A stretch of 64,000 nt of DNA from Microbacterium sp. SY138 (GCF_039729145.1 NZ_CP155793.1:3782001-3846000); one strand, 5' to 3'. Positions 43,312 through 52,655 are shown, numbered from the stretch's first letter. Numbers and translations: made by a program. The notes: generated from the sequence alone by a model not told the origin.

Positions 43312-44300
43312 GCGTGCACCTTCGGCAGCACGTCGCGGCCGAAGACCTCGACGAACTCCCGCTGGTCGGGCCCGACGTTCTGCAGGTAGATGCGCGTGAA
43401 GCCGAGGTCGACGTAGCGCTGGATCTGCGCGCGGTGCACCTCGGGGTCGGCGGAGATGAGCATCGAAGCCCGCATGTCGTCGGCCGTCACCCCGCGCACG
43501 AGTTGCTCGAAGTCGTACGGCGAGCGCACGTCGCCCCGGCGCATCCGGAGTCCGCCGATCGGCCACTCGGTCAGTGCGTTCGCGAGGGCCTGCTCGTCGG
43601 TCGGCGCCCACGAGAGCCGCAGCTGGAGCACCTTCGGGAGGCCCTCGGGATCGTGACCCGCCTCCCGTGCCCCCTCGGCGAATCGGGCGAGCAGCGGCGC
43701 GAGGCGCTCGACTTCGGCCGAGGTCGTGATCAGGCCGTCGGCGTTCCGGCCGGCGCGGCGAGCGGTGGCCGGGCCCGCCGTGGCCACGTAGACCGGTGGC
43801 GCAGTGGGCGGCATCGTCCAGAGCCGGGTCGATTCCATGCGGAAGTGCTCGCCACGGTGGCGGGTGTCGCGACCGGCGATCGAGGCGGTGAAGAGCTTGC
43901 GGATCAGGTCGACGGCCTCGAACATGCGGTCGATGCGCTCGGCGGGTTCGGGCCAGTATTCGCCGACGATGTGCTCGTTCAGCGCCTCCCCCGATCCGAC
44001 GCCGAGCCAGGCCCGGTCGGGGTAGAGGGTCGCCAGCGTCGCTGCGGCCTGCGCGACCACGGCGGGATGCGTGCGGAAGCCGGGGGTCGTGACGCCGGGG
44101 CCGAGGTCGCCGGTGGTGTGCGCGCCGATCGCGCCGAGCATGGTCCACACATGAGCGGCGTTGCGGTGGCGGGGAAGCCAGGGCTGGAAGTGATCGGTGG
44201 CCATGATCCCGCGGAACCCGTGCGCCTCGGCGAGGACGCAGTTCTCGATCACGGCGGTCGGCTCGATCTGCTCGAGCATCGCGGCGTACCCGATGTGCAT
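43308..44300 (-). CDS. F420-dependent LLM oxidoreductase, Fgd-like subgroup
   Basis: The 330-residue protein resembles Fgd and the TIGR03557-type F420 enzymes: [59 protein letters not shown] and [20 protein letters not shown]. The DHFQPW segment is typical of the F420-binding subgroup. As first gene of the operon that also makes and reduces F420, it is probably a substrate-converting enzyme of the pathway. The reaction is unknown. Confidence 0.87.
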   Translation of the reverse strand: MHIGYAAMLEQIEPTAVIENCVLAEAHGFRGIMATDHFQPWLPRHRNAAHVWTMLGAIGAHTTGDLGPGVTTPGFRTHPAVVAQAAATLATLYPDRAWLGVGSGEALNEHIVGEYWPEPAERIDRMFEAVDLIRKLFTASIAGRDTRHRGEHFRMESTRLWTMPPTAPPVYVATAGPATARRAGRNADGLITTSAEVERLAPLLARFAEGAREAGHDPEGLPKVLQLRLSWAPTDEQALANALTEWPIGGLRMRRGDVRSPYDFEQLVRGVTADDMRASMLISADPEVHRAQIQRYVDLGFTRIYLQNVGPDQREFVEVFGRDVLPKVHA

Positions 44301-44342
44301 GCGGCCTCCTCACCCTTTCTTCTCCTGCTGTTCCTATTGAAT

Positions 44343-44355
44343 GGATACTGGATCC
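44343..44355. promoter_or_regulatory. GntR-type operator before the F420 operon
   Basis: GGATAC-T-GGATCC, which read on the other strand is GGATCC-A-GTATCC, identical to the 36103 copy. It lies 42 bases before the LLM-cofE-fgd-cofC-cofD operon start and is followed by AAAA like the others. Confidence 0.72.
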
Positions 44356-44383
44356 AAAAGTCAAGGGAGAGGTTCGGAGTGGT

Positions 44384-44463
44384 GTCGAATGCACGGGATC
44401 TCGCCGAGCGCACGGCGTGTTCACGCCAAGAAGCCGTGCACTCGACAGGAAGCCGTGCACTCG
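44384..44463. repeat. Intergenic repeat block A (GAAGCCGTGCACTCG units)
   Basis: GAAGCCGTGCACTCG occurs at 44430-44444 and 44449-44463, with related GTCGAATGCACG and CGAGCGCACGG pieces around it. The same unit recurs in the hairpin at 45026-45040. Blocks A and B bracket the small membrane-protein gene. A purine-rich GGGAGCGAGAG repeat follows to about 44516. Confidence 0.65.
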
Positions 44464-44516
44464 GCGGGAGCGAGAGGGCGGGAGCGAGAGGGTGGGAGCG
44501 AGAGAGCGAGGGCGGG

Positions 44517-44918
44517 CTATCCCTTGTGCGGCCGCTCGACGCGGGCGAGGCGGGTCGCGGAGAGCGCATATGCCCCGGCCACCGCAAGCGTCAGCAGCGC
44601 GCCCAGAACGACAGCGGCCGGGAACGGGGCGGTCCCCGCTCGGAAGAGACCGACAACGGCCTGAACCGCGAAGAGCACGGAGAGGACCGCGCTGGAGAGA
44701 GCCGTCGTCGTCATCCGCCACCACGGCCGCGGCGCCATGCTCTCTCCGGGACCACGGAACACCCGCGCGGTGAACACCACCAGCGCGATGACCGCCAGCA
44801 GCGACCAGACATATCCGGCGAACAGATCCATCACGGCGAGGACGACCCCGATCATCGGGAGGATGAGCAGGGCTCCGACGACGATCCCGGCCTTGGCCGA
44901 TGGTGCGCGTACACGCAT
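44517..44918 (-). CDS. Small membrane protein of unknown function
   Basis: The 133-residue protein begins [20 protein letters not shown] after GGAGAGGGAGCG and has four hydrophobic segments; Arg/Lys residues lie at both ends. I do not recognise a family. It is bracketed by copies of a GTGCACTCG-type intergenic repeat, which none of its neighbours share, so it may have arrived as a unit. It is on the same strand as the ABC permease upstream but separated by a strong hairpin. Confidence 0.65.
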   Translation of the reverse strand: MRVRAPSAKAGIVVGALLILPMIGVVLAVMDLFAGYVWSLLAVIALVVFTARVFRGPGESMAPRPWWRMTTTALSSAVLSVLFAVQAVVGLFRAGTAPFPAAVVLGALLTLAVAGAYALSATRLARVERPHKG

Positions 44919-44997
44919 CGCTCCCTCTCCTCTCCCCCACACGACAAAGAGCACGTTACCCGTCGAATGCACGTTATCCGTCGAGCGCACGGGATCT

Positions 44998-45043
44998 CGT
45001 CGAGTGCACGGCTTCTTCACGCCAGGAAGCCGTGCACTCGGCG
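44998..45043. terminator. Strong hairpin after the FbpB-like permease (repeat block B)
   Basis: CGAGTGCACGGCTTC (45001-45015) pairs perfectly with GAAGCCGTGCACTCG (45026-45040) around a 10-base loop, and three further pairs (one G-T) extend the stem. It starts 8 bases past the permease stop at 45051. Its right arm is a third copy of the repeat in block A. Confidence 0.7.
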
Positions 45044-45050
45044 GATGGGG

Positions 45051-46913
45051 TCAGCGCTTGTGACGCTGCACGGCCAGGGTCACCGTCGCGGAATCGGCCG
45101 GAGCGGGAGAGGCGGCGGCGAGGTCGGGGAGACCCGCGGAGACCGCCTTGCGTGTGCGACCGATCGCTCGGCGAGAGAGCGCCCACTGCAGGCCGTAGCC
45201 GATCGCGAACACCATCAGCGTGAAGATCAGCGCCATCGCGGCACCCTGGTCCGGCGCATAGAGCTGCGCCGAGCGCGGGTTGATCATCGCGTAGATGTAC
45301 ATCGACAGCGGCCGCGACGACGGGGTCGCCAGGAACGCCGGGAGCGTGAACTCATTGGTGCCGAGGATGAACATCTGGATCCACACCGCCATCACGGTCG
45401 GCATCAGCAGCGGCGCGATGATGCGTCGGAATCCCTCGAACCGACTCGCTCCGCTGGTGAGCGCCGCCTCCTCCAGCTCCGGCCTGATCTGCAGCGTCGC
45501 GCTGTACGACGAGCGGTAGGCGATCGACACCCGGTAGGAGTACGCGATCACGAGCGCGAGCAGCGTGCCCGCGATCGGGATGTACGGGTTGATCACCATG
45601 AAGGTGAGGAACATCGCGAAGCCGGCGATGGTCGCGGGGATCGCGACCGATGAGGAGGCGAACAGGTCCATGGCCTTCACCCACCCGGTCTTCTTGCTGC
45701 GGGCGATGCCGTAGGCGAGCACCGTTGCGAAGACCACCGCGATCGTGGCGCTGCCGCCCGCGATGATGACCGTGCGTCCGAGCGACACCCAGAACTCGGG
45801 GTCGGCGAGCACCGTGCCGAAGGCGCCGAAGTCGGTGCTGCCGAGCATCGCGTCGATCGAGAACGCCACCGGATAGGGCGTGATCGCCGCCCACAGCAGA
45901 GCGAGCAGAGGGAGGATGCCGGTGAGCAGGATGAACACGGCGACCAGCAGCATGACCGGGATCTTCCACGGCCCCATCCGCATGGTCGACGGCCGGAAGC
46001 CCTTGCCCGACACCGAGGCTCTGCGCTCGGCGTTGCGTGTCGCCCGCAGGTAGATCGCGAACGCGACGGTCGTGATCACGAGGAACACCAGCCCCCATGC
46101 GGCGGCCAGACCGTACTGCGGCAGTTCGCCCGCGTTGGAGCTGATGAGCGTCCAGAGCTTGAGGGCGAAGATGTCGCGTCCCGACTCCTGGCCGAACAGC
46201 AGCGGCACCTCGAGACTGCCGAGGCCGAGGATGAAGGTCAGCACCGTCACCCCGAGGAGCCCCGGCCACAGCATCGGTAGCGTCACTCGACGAAGCGTCT
46301 GCGGCCAGGAGGCCCCCGAGACCCGCGCCGACTCCTCCAGCTAGCCGTCCATGTTCGTCAGGATCGGCACGATCATCAGGTACGGGAACGTGACGTTCGT
46401 GAGCGCCTGGATGAAGATCATCGTCGGGAACGCATAGGGATCGATCGGCACGTCGCTCGCGAACGGCAGCAGCCGCAGCAGCTGGTTGAGCACCCCCGAC
46501 TCGGGCGACAGCATCAGCAGGTAGGCCTGGGCCTTCACGATCGGCGGGATGATGTACGGCACGATCACCAGCACCGAGATCAGACGGCGCCACGGGGCAT
46601 CCGTGCGCACCGTGACCCAGGCGAGGCCGAACGCCATCAGGAGCGTGAGGAGCGTGGACCCGCCGACGAAGGCGCCGGTCGCGCCGAGCACGCCCCAGAA
46701 GTCTTCGCGCAGCTGCCACAGGGTGACGAAGTTCTCGACACCCCACTGGGCCGACGAGACGCCGAAGGGCAGGAACGGACCACGGAACGCGGTGATCACC
46801 TGGACGATCAGCGGCACCGCGAGAAGGATGAAGATAACCGCGCCCGAGACGATCATCGCGATCGTCATCGTGGTGGGACGCTTTCGCCCCGTGGTCCGTC
46901 CTGCCTTGAACAT
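45051..46913 (-). pseudogene. FbpB/ThiP-like ABC permease interrupted by an in-frame TAG
   Basis: Read without the TAG at 46341-46343, this is a 620-residue double permease of the iron(III)/2-aminoethylphosphonate type, with two six-helix halves. The stop falls exactly in the first EAA loop, NMDG-stop-LEESARVSGASWPQTL, where family members have a residue between Gly and Leu. The second EAA loop is EEAALTSGASRFEGFRRI. The distal half alone could start at ATG 46286 but would lack its loop. A single base change (for example TCG to TAG) explains it. Either the importer is dead or the base is wrong. Confidence 0.82.
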
Positions 46914-46915
46914 CG

Positions 46916-48076
46916 TTATCCGTTCAGCGCCTTGTCGGCGGCGTTGATCATGGCCTGCCAGTCGTCACGAGTGGCCTGCGTCTCGGTCTCGGCGCCGTTC
47001 TCGAGGCCGAGCAGCAGCGCGTCGGAGTTCGTCTTCATGAGCCCGGTGGACTCGGCGAAGGTCGCGGCGGGGAGACCGGCGAACGGCACCTGCGTGCTGG
47101 CGAAGCGCTCGTCCGTCATTCGGAGGCTGATCCAGTCGGGGTCGAATGCGTTCCACAGGGTCCACAGCGCGGCCCCCGGCTTGTTCTTGGCGTCGGAGTT
47201 GACGCCGGAGAACTGCGCCCAGACTCCCGCGTGCTCGAACGGTGAGACCTGCAGCGCCGGGTTCGGGTTGAACAGCGTCTGGTTGAGCGCGATCGGCACG
47301 TCACCGCTCGACAGCGGAGCGCCCTGGTCCTCCAGCAGCTTCAGGTTGCCCGACGACAGGAGCTCGTCGATCAGCGAGACCATCTTGTCCTCGCCCTCCG
47401 CCATGCCGTATCCGGCGAAGACCACCGCGTTGTATCCGGCGACCGACACCTTGTCCTTGTATTCGGGGGCGAGCAGCCCGTCGAGCGTCTCGGGCACCGC
47501 GGTCACCTTGTCGGTGTTGTACTGGATGAGCGTGCCGTTGATGCTGTCGGGCATGAGCTCGGGGGCGCCGATGGTCAGGAACTCCTTCGGAACGCCGAAG
47601 CTCTCCCAGTCGACCTTCTCCCAGAAGCCCTCGTCGTACATCGCGGCCATCGAGGTGATCGAGCCGGACACCACATCGGTGTTGCGCGAACCGGTCGCCT
47701 TCGCCGAGATGATCGCCGACGACAGGTTGTACGTCAGCCCCCTGGTCTCGACCTTGATGTCGGGGAAGCGCTTGTTGAACTGCTCGATCACGTCAGGCGA
47801 CAGCTCGTACCAGTCCCAGATGACCAGGGTGCCGCCGTCAGCCTTCTTCGCCTCTTCGTAGAGGGCGTCGAGCTGCTTGTCGATCTCGGGCCAGTACTCG
47901 TCGTAGAAGTTCTCGCAGCGGGTGATCGCTCCGACTTCCACGGCGTCGCAGGTGGCCGACGCGGCGTCGCCCTCGAGCGCGCTGTCACCGCCGCCGGCAT
48001 CGGTCGAGGTGTTGCATCCGGTCAAGGCGAGCGCGAAGACCGCCGTGATGGCGACAGCTCCCAGTGTTCTCTTCAT
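46916..48076 (-). CDS. ABC transporter substrate-binding lipoprotein (FbpA/PotD-like)
   Basis: The 386-residue protein has a lipoprotein signal ending LTGC and a family-1 binding fold: GGTLVIWDWYELSPDVIEQF, KVETRGLTYNLSSAIISAKA, TDVVSGSITSMAAMY, LIQYNTDKV and LDGLLAPEYKDKVSV. Such proteins bind iron(III), polyamines, thiamine or phosphonates. It lies between its ATPase gene and its permease gene. The substrate is unknown; the operon suggests something linked to the catabolic region. Confidence 0.88.
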   Translation of the reverse strand: MKRTLGAVAITAVFALALTGCNTSTDAGGGDSALEGDAASATCDAVEVGAITRCENFYDEYWPEIDKQLDALYEEAKKADGGTLVIWDWYELSPDVIEQFNKRFPDIKVETRGLTYNLSSAIISAKATGSRNTDVVSGSITSMAAMYDEGFWEKVDWESFGVPKEFLTIGAPELMPDSINGTLIQYNTDKVTAVPETLDGLLAPEYKDKVSVAGYNAVVFAGYGMAEGEDKMVSLIDELLSSGNLKLLEDQGAPLSSGDVPIALNQTLFNPNPALQVSPFEHAGVWAQFSGVNSDAKNKPGAALWTLWNAFDPDWISLRMTDERFASTQVPFAGLPAATFAESTGLMKTNSDALLLGLENGAETETQATRDDWQAMINAADKALNG

Positions 48077-48133
48077 GATCTGAATGTCCTCTCTGACATC
48101 AGGTGTGTGATTGCGGGTGTGGTGCGGGGTGGA

Positions 48134-49333
48134 TCAGGCGCCCAGCACGCGGCAGGCGTGCGAGACCAGTTCGAGGAAGACCCTGCCGCCCTCGGGGGGT
48201 GTCGCGAGTGGCGCTCCGCGTCCGACGATCGTGGCGACGGGCTCGCCATCGGTGAGCACTTCGGCCTCGTACTCGACGATCTCGCCGAGGAACTCCACCC
48301 GCACGATGCGCACGGGAAGGACGTTCGGGCGATCGATGTCGGTCTCATGCCAGCGCACGGTCTCGGGCCGGAATGTCAGCGTGACCTCGTCGCCGATCGA
48401 GACCCCGTCGGGCACCGGCGTCTGCAGCCGGGTGCCGAGCGCCTCGACCACCGCGTCGCCGGCGCCGTCACGATCGATCACCACGGCGGGGATCATGTTC
48501 GCGCGACCGACGAAGTTCGCCACGAATCGGTCGGCCGGCTGGTCGTAGAGCTCGCGGGGTGACGCCTCCTGCACGATGCGTCCGCCGTTCATCACGGCCA
48601 CCCGATCCGACATCGACAGCGCCTCGGATTGATCGTGCGTGACGTAGAGGGCACTGATGCCGAGGGTGCGCTGCAGGCTCCGCAGCTCGTTGCGCATGGT
48701 GTCGCGCAGCTTGGCGTCGAGGTTCGACAGCGGCTCGTCGAGCAGCAGCAGACGCGGTCGGTGGGCCAACGCACGAGCGAGGGCCAGGCGCTGCTGCTGA
48801 CCGCCTGAGAGCGCGGTGGCCGGGCGCTGCGCGAGATGATCGAGCTGCACGAGCTCCAGCGCCTCCATCGCCCGCTTGCGCGCCTCCTGCTTCGGAAGCT
48901 TCGAACCCGCGACCTGCAGCGGGAAGATCGCGTTGGCGAACACCGTCATGTGCGGCCAGATCGCGTAGTTCTGGAACACCATGCCGATGTCGCGCTTGTC
49001 GGGCGACACGTGCGCGGTGCCGGTCGACAGCACGTTGCCGTCGAGCGAGATGACGCCGCCGTTGCTCCGTTCGAGGCCGGCGACACAGCGCAGGGTGGTG
49101 GTCTTGCCGCATCCCGACGGGCCGAGGAGCGAGTAGAACGTCCCGGGCTCGATCGTGAACGTGACGTCCTTGACCACGGGGACGGCGGCGCCGTCGAGCT
49201 CATAGTCCTTCTTCAGGGCGTCGACGACCAGTCGACCGCCTCCGGAGCTGACCGTCATCGGAGTCCTCTCGTCCATCGTGCTCGTGGTCGGATTCGTTCT
49301 GGATGTTGGATCCACTGCGATCGCCGCCATCAT
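48134..49333 (-). CDS. ABC transporter ATPase (FbpC/PotA-like)
   Basis: The 399-residue ATPase has Walker A GPSGCGKTTTL, Q-loop MVFQNYAIWPHMTV, signature LSGGQQQRLALARAL, Walker B LLLLDEPLSNLDAKL and H-loop YVTHDQSEA, followed by a C-terminal TOBE-like domain (VTLTFRPETVRWHE). I chose ATG 49333, which makes an ATGA overlap with the MFS stop and has GAGAGAGGG before it. ATG 49258, with its own GAGAGGA, is a reasonable alternative and would match family N-termini better. Confidence 0.9.
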   Translation of the reverse strand: MMAAIAVDPTSRTNPTTSTMDERTPMTVSSGGGRLVVDALKKDYELDGAAVPVVKDVTFTIEPGTFYSLLGPSGCGKTTTLRCVAGLERSNGGVISLDGNVLSTGTAHVSPDKRDIGMVFQNYAIWPHMTVFANAIFPLQVAGSKLPKQEARKRAMEALELVQLDHLAQRPATALSGGQQQRLALARALAHRPRLLLLDEPLSNLDAKLRDTMRNELRSLQRTLGISALYVTHDQSEALSMSDRVAVMNGGRIVQEASPRELYDQPADRFVANFVGRANMIPAVVIDRDGAGDAVVEALGTRLQTPVPDGVSIGDEVTLTFRPETVRWHETDIDRPNVLPVRIVRVEFLGEIVEYEAEVLTDGEPVATIVGRGAPLATPPEGGRVFLELVSHACRVLGA

Positions 49334-50820
49334 CGTCCCTCTCTCACGACAGAACCCGCCGTCTGCGGGGTGACCGGGGCTCCCCAGGCTCGCGGCTTCT
49401 CGAAGAACACCACGACGACCGCGCACACCGCGAAGGCGATGGCCGAGAGCAGCAGCGACTGCGACATGGCCGCGGCCAGTCCGATCCCGTCCTTCGTCGA
49501 CAGCTCGCTCCCCGGGTGGATCGCCCCTGGCACGAAACCGGTGATGTGCGCGGCGAGCGTCACGTTCATCAGCACCGCCAGCAGCGCCGATCCGATCACG
49601 GACCCCATCTGCCTGGTGGTGGAGTAGACGCCGGATCCCGCTCCTGCTTGCGTGTGCGGGAGATTGCGGGTGGCCGTCGACGCGAGCGGACCGAACATCC
49701 CCGATACGCCGACGCCCAGCAGCGCCGAGGGCAGAAGCAGGAGCCAGAACGGGGCGTCGATCGTCATCGTCGCCGCATACCAGGCCATGGCCACCGCCGA
49801 GATGACGAAGGCGGCGAAGGTGACCCACCGCGGACCGATCCGGTCGCTCAGCTTGCCGACGAACGGCCCGAGCACCCCCGAGACGACCGCCATCGGTGCG
49901 AGCATGAGCGCTGCGAGCGTCGGGTCGAGCCCGCGGGCGACCTGGAAGTAGAAGGCGAGGGGGACGGGCATGGCCGTGATGCCGACACCGACGAGGAAGA
50001 TCGTGGCGTTCGCGACCGAGAAGTTGCGGTCGCGGAAGAGGCTGAGGGGCATGAGGGGCTCTGCACGATTGACGCGCTGCCACACGACGAAGAGCACCAG
50101 GAGCACGGCTCCGGCGACGATGACGCCCCACACGGTGACCGGACCGAACATCACCCCCCAGTCGTAGACCTCGCCCTCCTGGATGCCGAAGACCAGCAGG
50201 AACAGTCCGAGTCCGGACAGCGCGACCCCCACCACGTCGAAGCGGTGCGGGTGTCCTTCGAGATCGGGGACCAGACGCCAGGCGACGACGAAGGCGACGA
50301 TCCCGACAGGCACGTTGACGAAGAAGATCCACTCCCAGCCGACGGTGTCGGTGAGCACGCCGCCGAGGATCGGGCCGACGAGCGTCGCGAGCCCTCCGAC
50401 AGCGCCCCACGCCCCCATCGCCTGACCCCGACCGCGCGGCGGGAACACCCGCGCGATGATCGCCATGGTCTGCGGCGTCATCAGCGCGGCACCGAAGCCC
50501 TGCACGGCGCGAGCCGCGATGAGCATCTCGATGCTGCCGGCCAGACCGCACGCGAGCGAGGCGAGGGTGAACAGCACGAGCCCCACGAGATAGACCCGTT
50601 TGGGACCGAAGCGATCCCCCAGGCGACCGGTCACCAGCAGGGGGACGGCGTAGGCGAGCAGGTAGGCACTGGTGACCCAGATGACCGTGGTCAGGTCGGC
50701 GTCGAACGCCGCGAGGATGACCGGGTTGGCGATGGCCACGATCGTCGTGTCGACGAGGATCATGAAGAAGCCGATGCACAGCGCCCACAGGGCCGGCCAC
50801 GGCCTAACTGTCTGAGTCAT
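49330..50820 (-). CDS. MFS transporter, DHA2 (EmrB/QacA) family
   Basis: The 496-residue protein has about fourteen hydrophobic segments, fitting the DHA2 class. MILVDTTIVAIANPVILAAF in helix 1 matches the family motif with its Asp, then TSAYLLAYAVPLLVTGRLGD and RFGPKRVYLVG (motif A), and VGPILGGVLTDTVGWEWIFF (motif C). These export drugs or toxic metabolites by proton exchange. Co-transcription with the ABC importer and the LVIVD gene suggests uptake or export of a pathway compound. Confidence 0.9.
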   Translation of the reverse strand: MTQTVRPWPALWALCIGFFMILVDTTIVAIANPVILAAFDADLTTVIWVTSAYLLAYAVPLLVTGRLGDRFGPKRVYLVGLVLFTLASLACGLAGSIEMLIAARAVQGFGAALMTPQTMAIIARVFPPRGRGQAMGAWGAVGGLATLVGPILGGVLTDTVGWEWIFFVNVPVGIVAFVVAWRLVPDLEGHPHRFDVVGVALSGLGLFLLVFGIQEGEVYDWGVMFGPVTVWGVIVAGAVLLVLFVVWQRVNRAEPLMPLSLFRDRNFSVANATIFLVGVGITAMPVPLAFYFQVARGLDPTLAALMLAPMAVVSGVLGPFVGKLSDRIGPRWVTFAAFVISAVAMAWYAATMTIDAPFWLLLLPSALLGVGVSGMFGPLASTATRNLPHTQAGAGSGVYSTTRQMGSVIGSALLAVLMNVTLAAHITGFVPGAIHPGSELSTKDGIGLAAAMSQSLLLSAIAFAVCAVVVVFFEKPRAWGAPVTPQTAGSVVREGR

Positions 50821-50856
50821 GGATCACTTTCGGGACGGATCGTCAGGGGTCGGGAG

Positions 50857-50901
50857 CCGGTGTCCGTCCACTCAGCCCCTTATGTGGAGGACGGACACCG
50901 G
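50857..50901 (-). terminator. 13-bp hairpin between the LVIVD and MFS genes
   Basis: CCGGTGTCCGTCC (50857-50869) and GGACGGACACCGG (50889-50901) pair perfectly with a 19-base loop, 16 bases past the LVIVD gene stop on the minus strand. There is no T-run. It may partly terminate or stabilise the upstream mRNA. Confidence 0.6.
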
Positions 50902-50917
50902 AGTTTCCGGGAAGAGT

Positions 50918-52531
50918 TCAGCCTTCGGTGGCGGGGAGACCGACCACGGGTTCACCCAGCAGCGGGGTCGACACCGCGTAGATGCCGTGGTTGGCGAAGA
51001 GCCAGATCACGTTGCGATCCCACTCCACGAAGATGCCGTGCACGGGTGCGGCGAGGTCATCGTCGTCCTTGAGGCCGATCGGAGGGACGAAGTACGCGCC
51101 GACCTGGGGGTTCTCCGGGTCGCGCACGTCGAAGATCTGCAACCCCGCGGCGTAGAACGCGTAGGGGATGACGCCGCCGTGCGGTGTGCCCGTGTTGGTG
51201 AAGTACCCCGAGCGCTTGGGCCCGAACGACCCGCGGCGCTGCGCCCAGTCGGTGAACGCGGCCTCTGCCGGCGGCGTCGGGCGCGGCAGCGTGCGCACGA
51301 CCCGCGGGTTCGTCGGGTCGCTCACGTCGATCTGATAGATCTCCTTGGCCGGCTCGTAGCAGTCGGTGTTCATCGGGTAGCCCGAGACGTAGACGTAGCC
51401 CGTCTCCTCCACCTGGGTGGTGTCGACGTTGTCGCCCTCGGTGCCGGCGACGCTGACCGGCAGGTGGCACCAGCCGACGTGGTGGATGTTCGCGGGATCG
51501 GACACGTCGAGCACGAAGAAGCCCTGACCACCCTGGGCGGCGTAGCCGTACTTCCATCCGGACTCGACCGAGCGCGGCAGGAAGATGCCCATGCGCGAGC
51601 CGAACCACGAGGTCTTGTTGTTCCAGCGCTCGTTGTCCGCGAGGTACTCGGAATCCGCCTCCTCCCCGGCACGGGAGCCGGGCACCCACCAGTTCGAGAG
51701 CAGTTCGGGCTTCGCCGGGTCCGACACGTCGTAGGCCGCGTGTCCGGCGGTCCACAGCGTGGTCTTGTACGGCTGGTTGGTGAAGGTGTTGTCGGGCGCG
51801 GTCGCCACGAACAGGTACTTGTCGCCGTAGTAGACCGGAAGGTCGAGCACGCCGTTGCCCTCCTGGATCTCGTCCGGCCCGTGGTTCGGATCGGTCGAGA
51901 CCTCGGTGAGGAGGGTCCAGTCGCGGGGGCTCGGGCCGTTCATCTCCCACGTGCGGAAGCCGCGCAGGCCCTCCCACTCCTTCAGCTGGCCCTCGACGGT
52001 GTCGTCGATCCACTTGTTGGCGACGCGCCCCTTGAGGAAGTACCGCGGAGTCTCGCTCGCCTGGATCGCGATGTGCTTTCCGAGCTTCTGGTTCCACTGC
52101 ACCGTGGTGGCGCCGAACTGCGGGCGGGGGTCGTCCCAGCCCCACTGCTCCTCGTCGACGATCGTCAGGTCGCGAGGGTCGGTGATGTCGTAGAGCTTCC
52201 AGTGGTTGCCGCCGCCGTAGTGGAGCATGAGGCGACGGCCGTCCCAGTCGTAGATGCACTGCCACGAGTGACTGGTGTTCACCACGATCGGGTAGAACGC
52301 CTCGGCCTTGGCGTTGAGCGCATACGTCTCGGGGTCGCGGTAGTCGAGCTGGCCCGGCCAGTCGATGAAGACGTCGCGCGGGACGGACGGCGTGTGCGCC
52401 GGCGGCAGGAAGGTACCGTCGGGCTGCATGCCCCAGCTGGAGGGATCGGGATCGGCCGGTTCACCCTCGACGCGCTGGAAATCCTCCGGGCGGTACTTCT
52501 TCGCATCGGGCACGTAGGGAGAGCCGGCCAT
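50918..52531 (-). CDS. LVIVD-repeat beta-propeller-like protein
   Basis: The 537-residue protein contains repeated LxIYDxxDPxxP-type units: WKLYDITDPRDLTIVDEEQW, AAYDVSDPAKPELLSNWWVP, FFVLDVSDPANIHHVGWCHL, IYQIDVSDPTNPRVVRTL and LQIFDVRDPENPQVGAYFVP. These are LVIVD repeats, thought to form a propeller. No signal peptide is visible, so it is probably cytoplasmic. ATG 52531 was chosen because GGAGG lies five bases before it; the frame opens 12 codons earlier at a GTG. It is first in an operon behind paired LysR-type sites. The reaction, if any, is unknown. Confidence 0.82.
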   Translation of the reverse strand: MAGSPYVPDAKKYRPEDFQRVEGEPADPDPSSWGMQPDGTFLPPAHTPSVPRDVFIDWPGQLDYRDPETYALNAKAEAFYPIVVNTSHSWQCIYDWDGRRLMLHYGGGNHWKLYDITDPRDLTIVDEEQWGWDDPRPQFGATTVQWNQKLGKHIAIQASETPRYFLKGRVANKWIDDTVEGQLKEWEGLRGFRTWEMNGPSPRDWTLLTEVSTDPNHGPDEIQEGNGVLDLPVYYGDKYLFVATAPDNTFTNQPYKTTLWTAGHAAYDVSDPAKPELLSNWWVPGSRAGEEADSEYLADNERWNNKTSWFGSRMGIFLPRSVESGWKYGYAAQGGQGFFVLDVSDPANIHHVGWCHLPVSVAGTEGDNVDTTQVEETGYVYVSGYPMNTDCYEPAKEIYQIDVSDPTNPRVVRTLPRPTPPAEAAFTDWAQRRGSFGPKRSGYFTNTGTPHGGVIPYAFYAAGLQIFDVRDPENPQVGAYFVPPIGLKDDDDLAAPVHGIFVEWDRNVIWLFANHGIYAVSTPLLGEPVVGLPATEG

Positions 52532-52617
52532 GTCGCCTCCATTGGCTGAATCGGGTGAGATCGTCACGACGTGGTGTCGTTCTCATCAGGTTCGTCCCGG
52601 TGAAGCGATGCTGTCCA

Positions 52618-52654
52618 ATATCCATACGGGTCAGAGCTATGACCGTTCGGGCAT
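52618..52654. promoter_or_regulatory. Tandem LysR-type binding sites
   Basis: ATATCCATACGGGTCA (52618-52633) and ATGACCGTTCGGGCAT (52639-52654) share the core CCrTwCGGG and are 21 bases apart, two helix turns. They lie upstream of the LVIVD start and directly after the LysR stop. A third copy is at 53635 on the other side of lysR. Confidence 0.65.
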
Positions 52655-52655
52655 A

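Noticed and set aside
44384..45043. Possible CRISPR array from repeated GTGCACTCG units
   Set aside because: Only three exact copies, irregular spacing, no constant spacer length and no cas genes; better explained as hairpin or intergenic repeats.
43314..45653. Rightward frame of about 780 codons over the LLM gene and ABC permease end
   Set aside because: Antisense to two well-supported genes and through the repeat and terminator region; the composition is Arg/Gly/Asp-rich as expected for a shadow frame.
50819..52549. Rightward frame of about 576 codons opposite the LVIVD-repeat gene
   Set aside because: Antisense shadow; the minus-strand product has clear repeats and a strong ribosome site.
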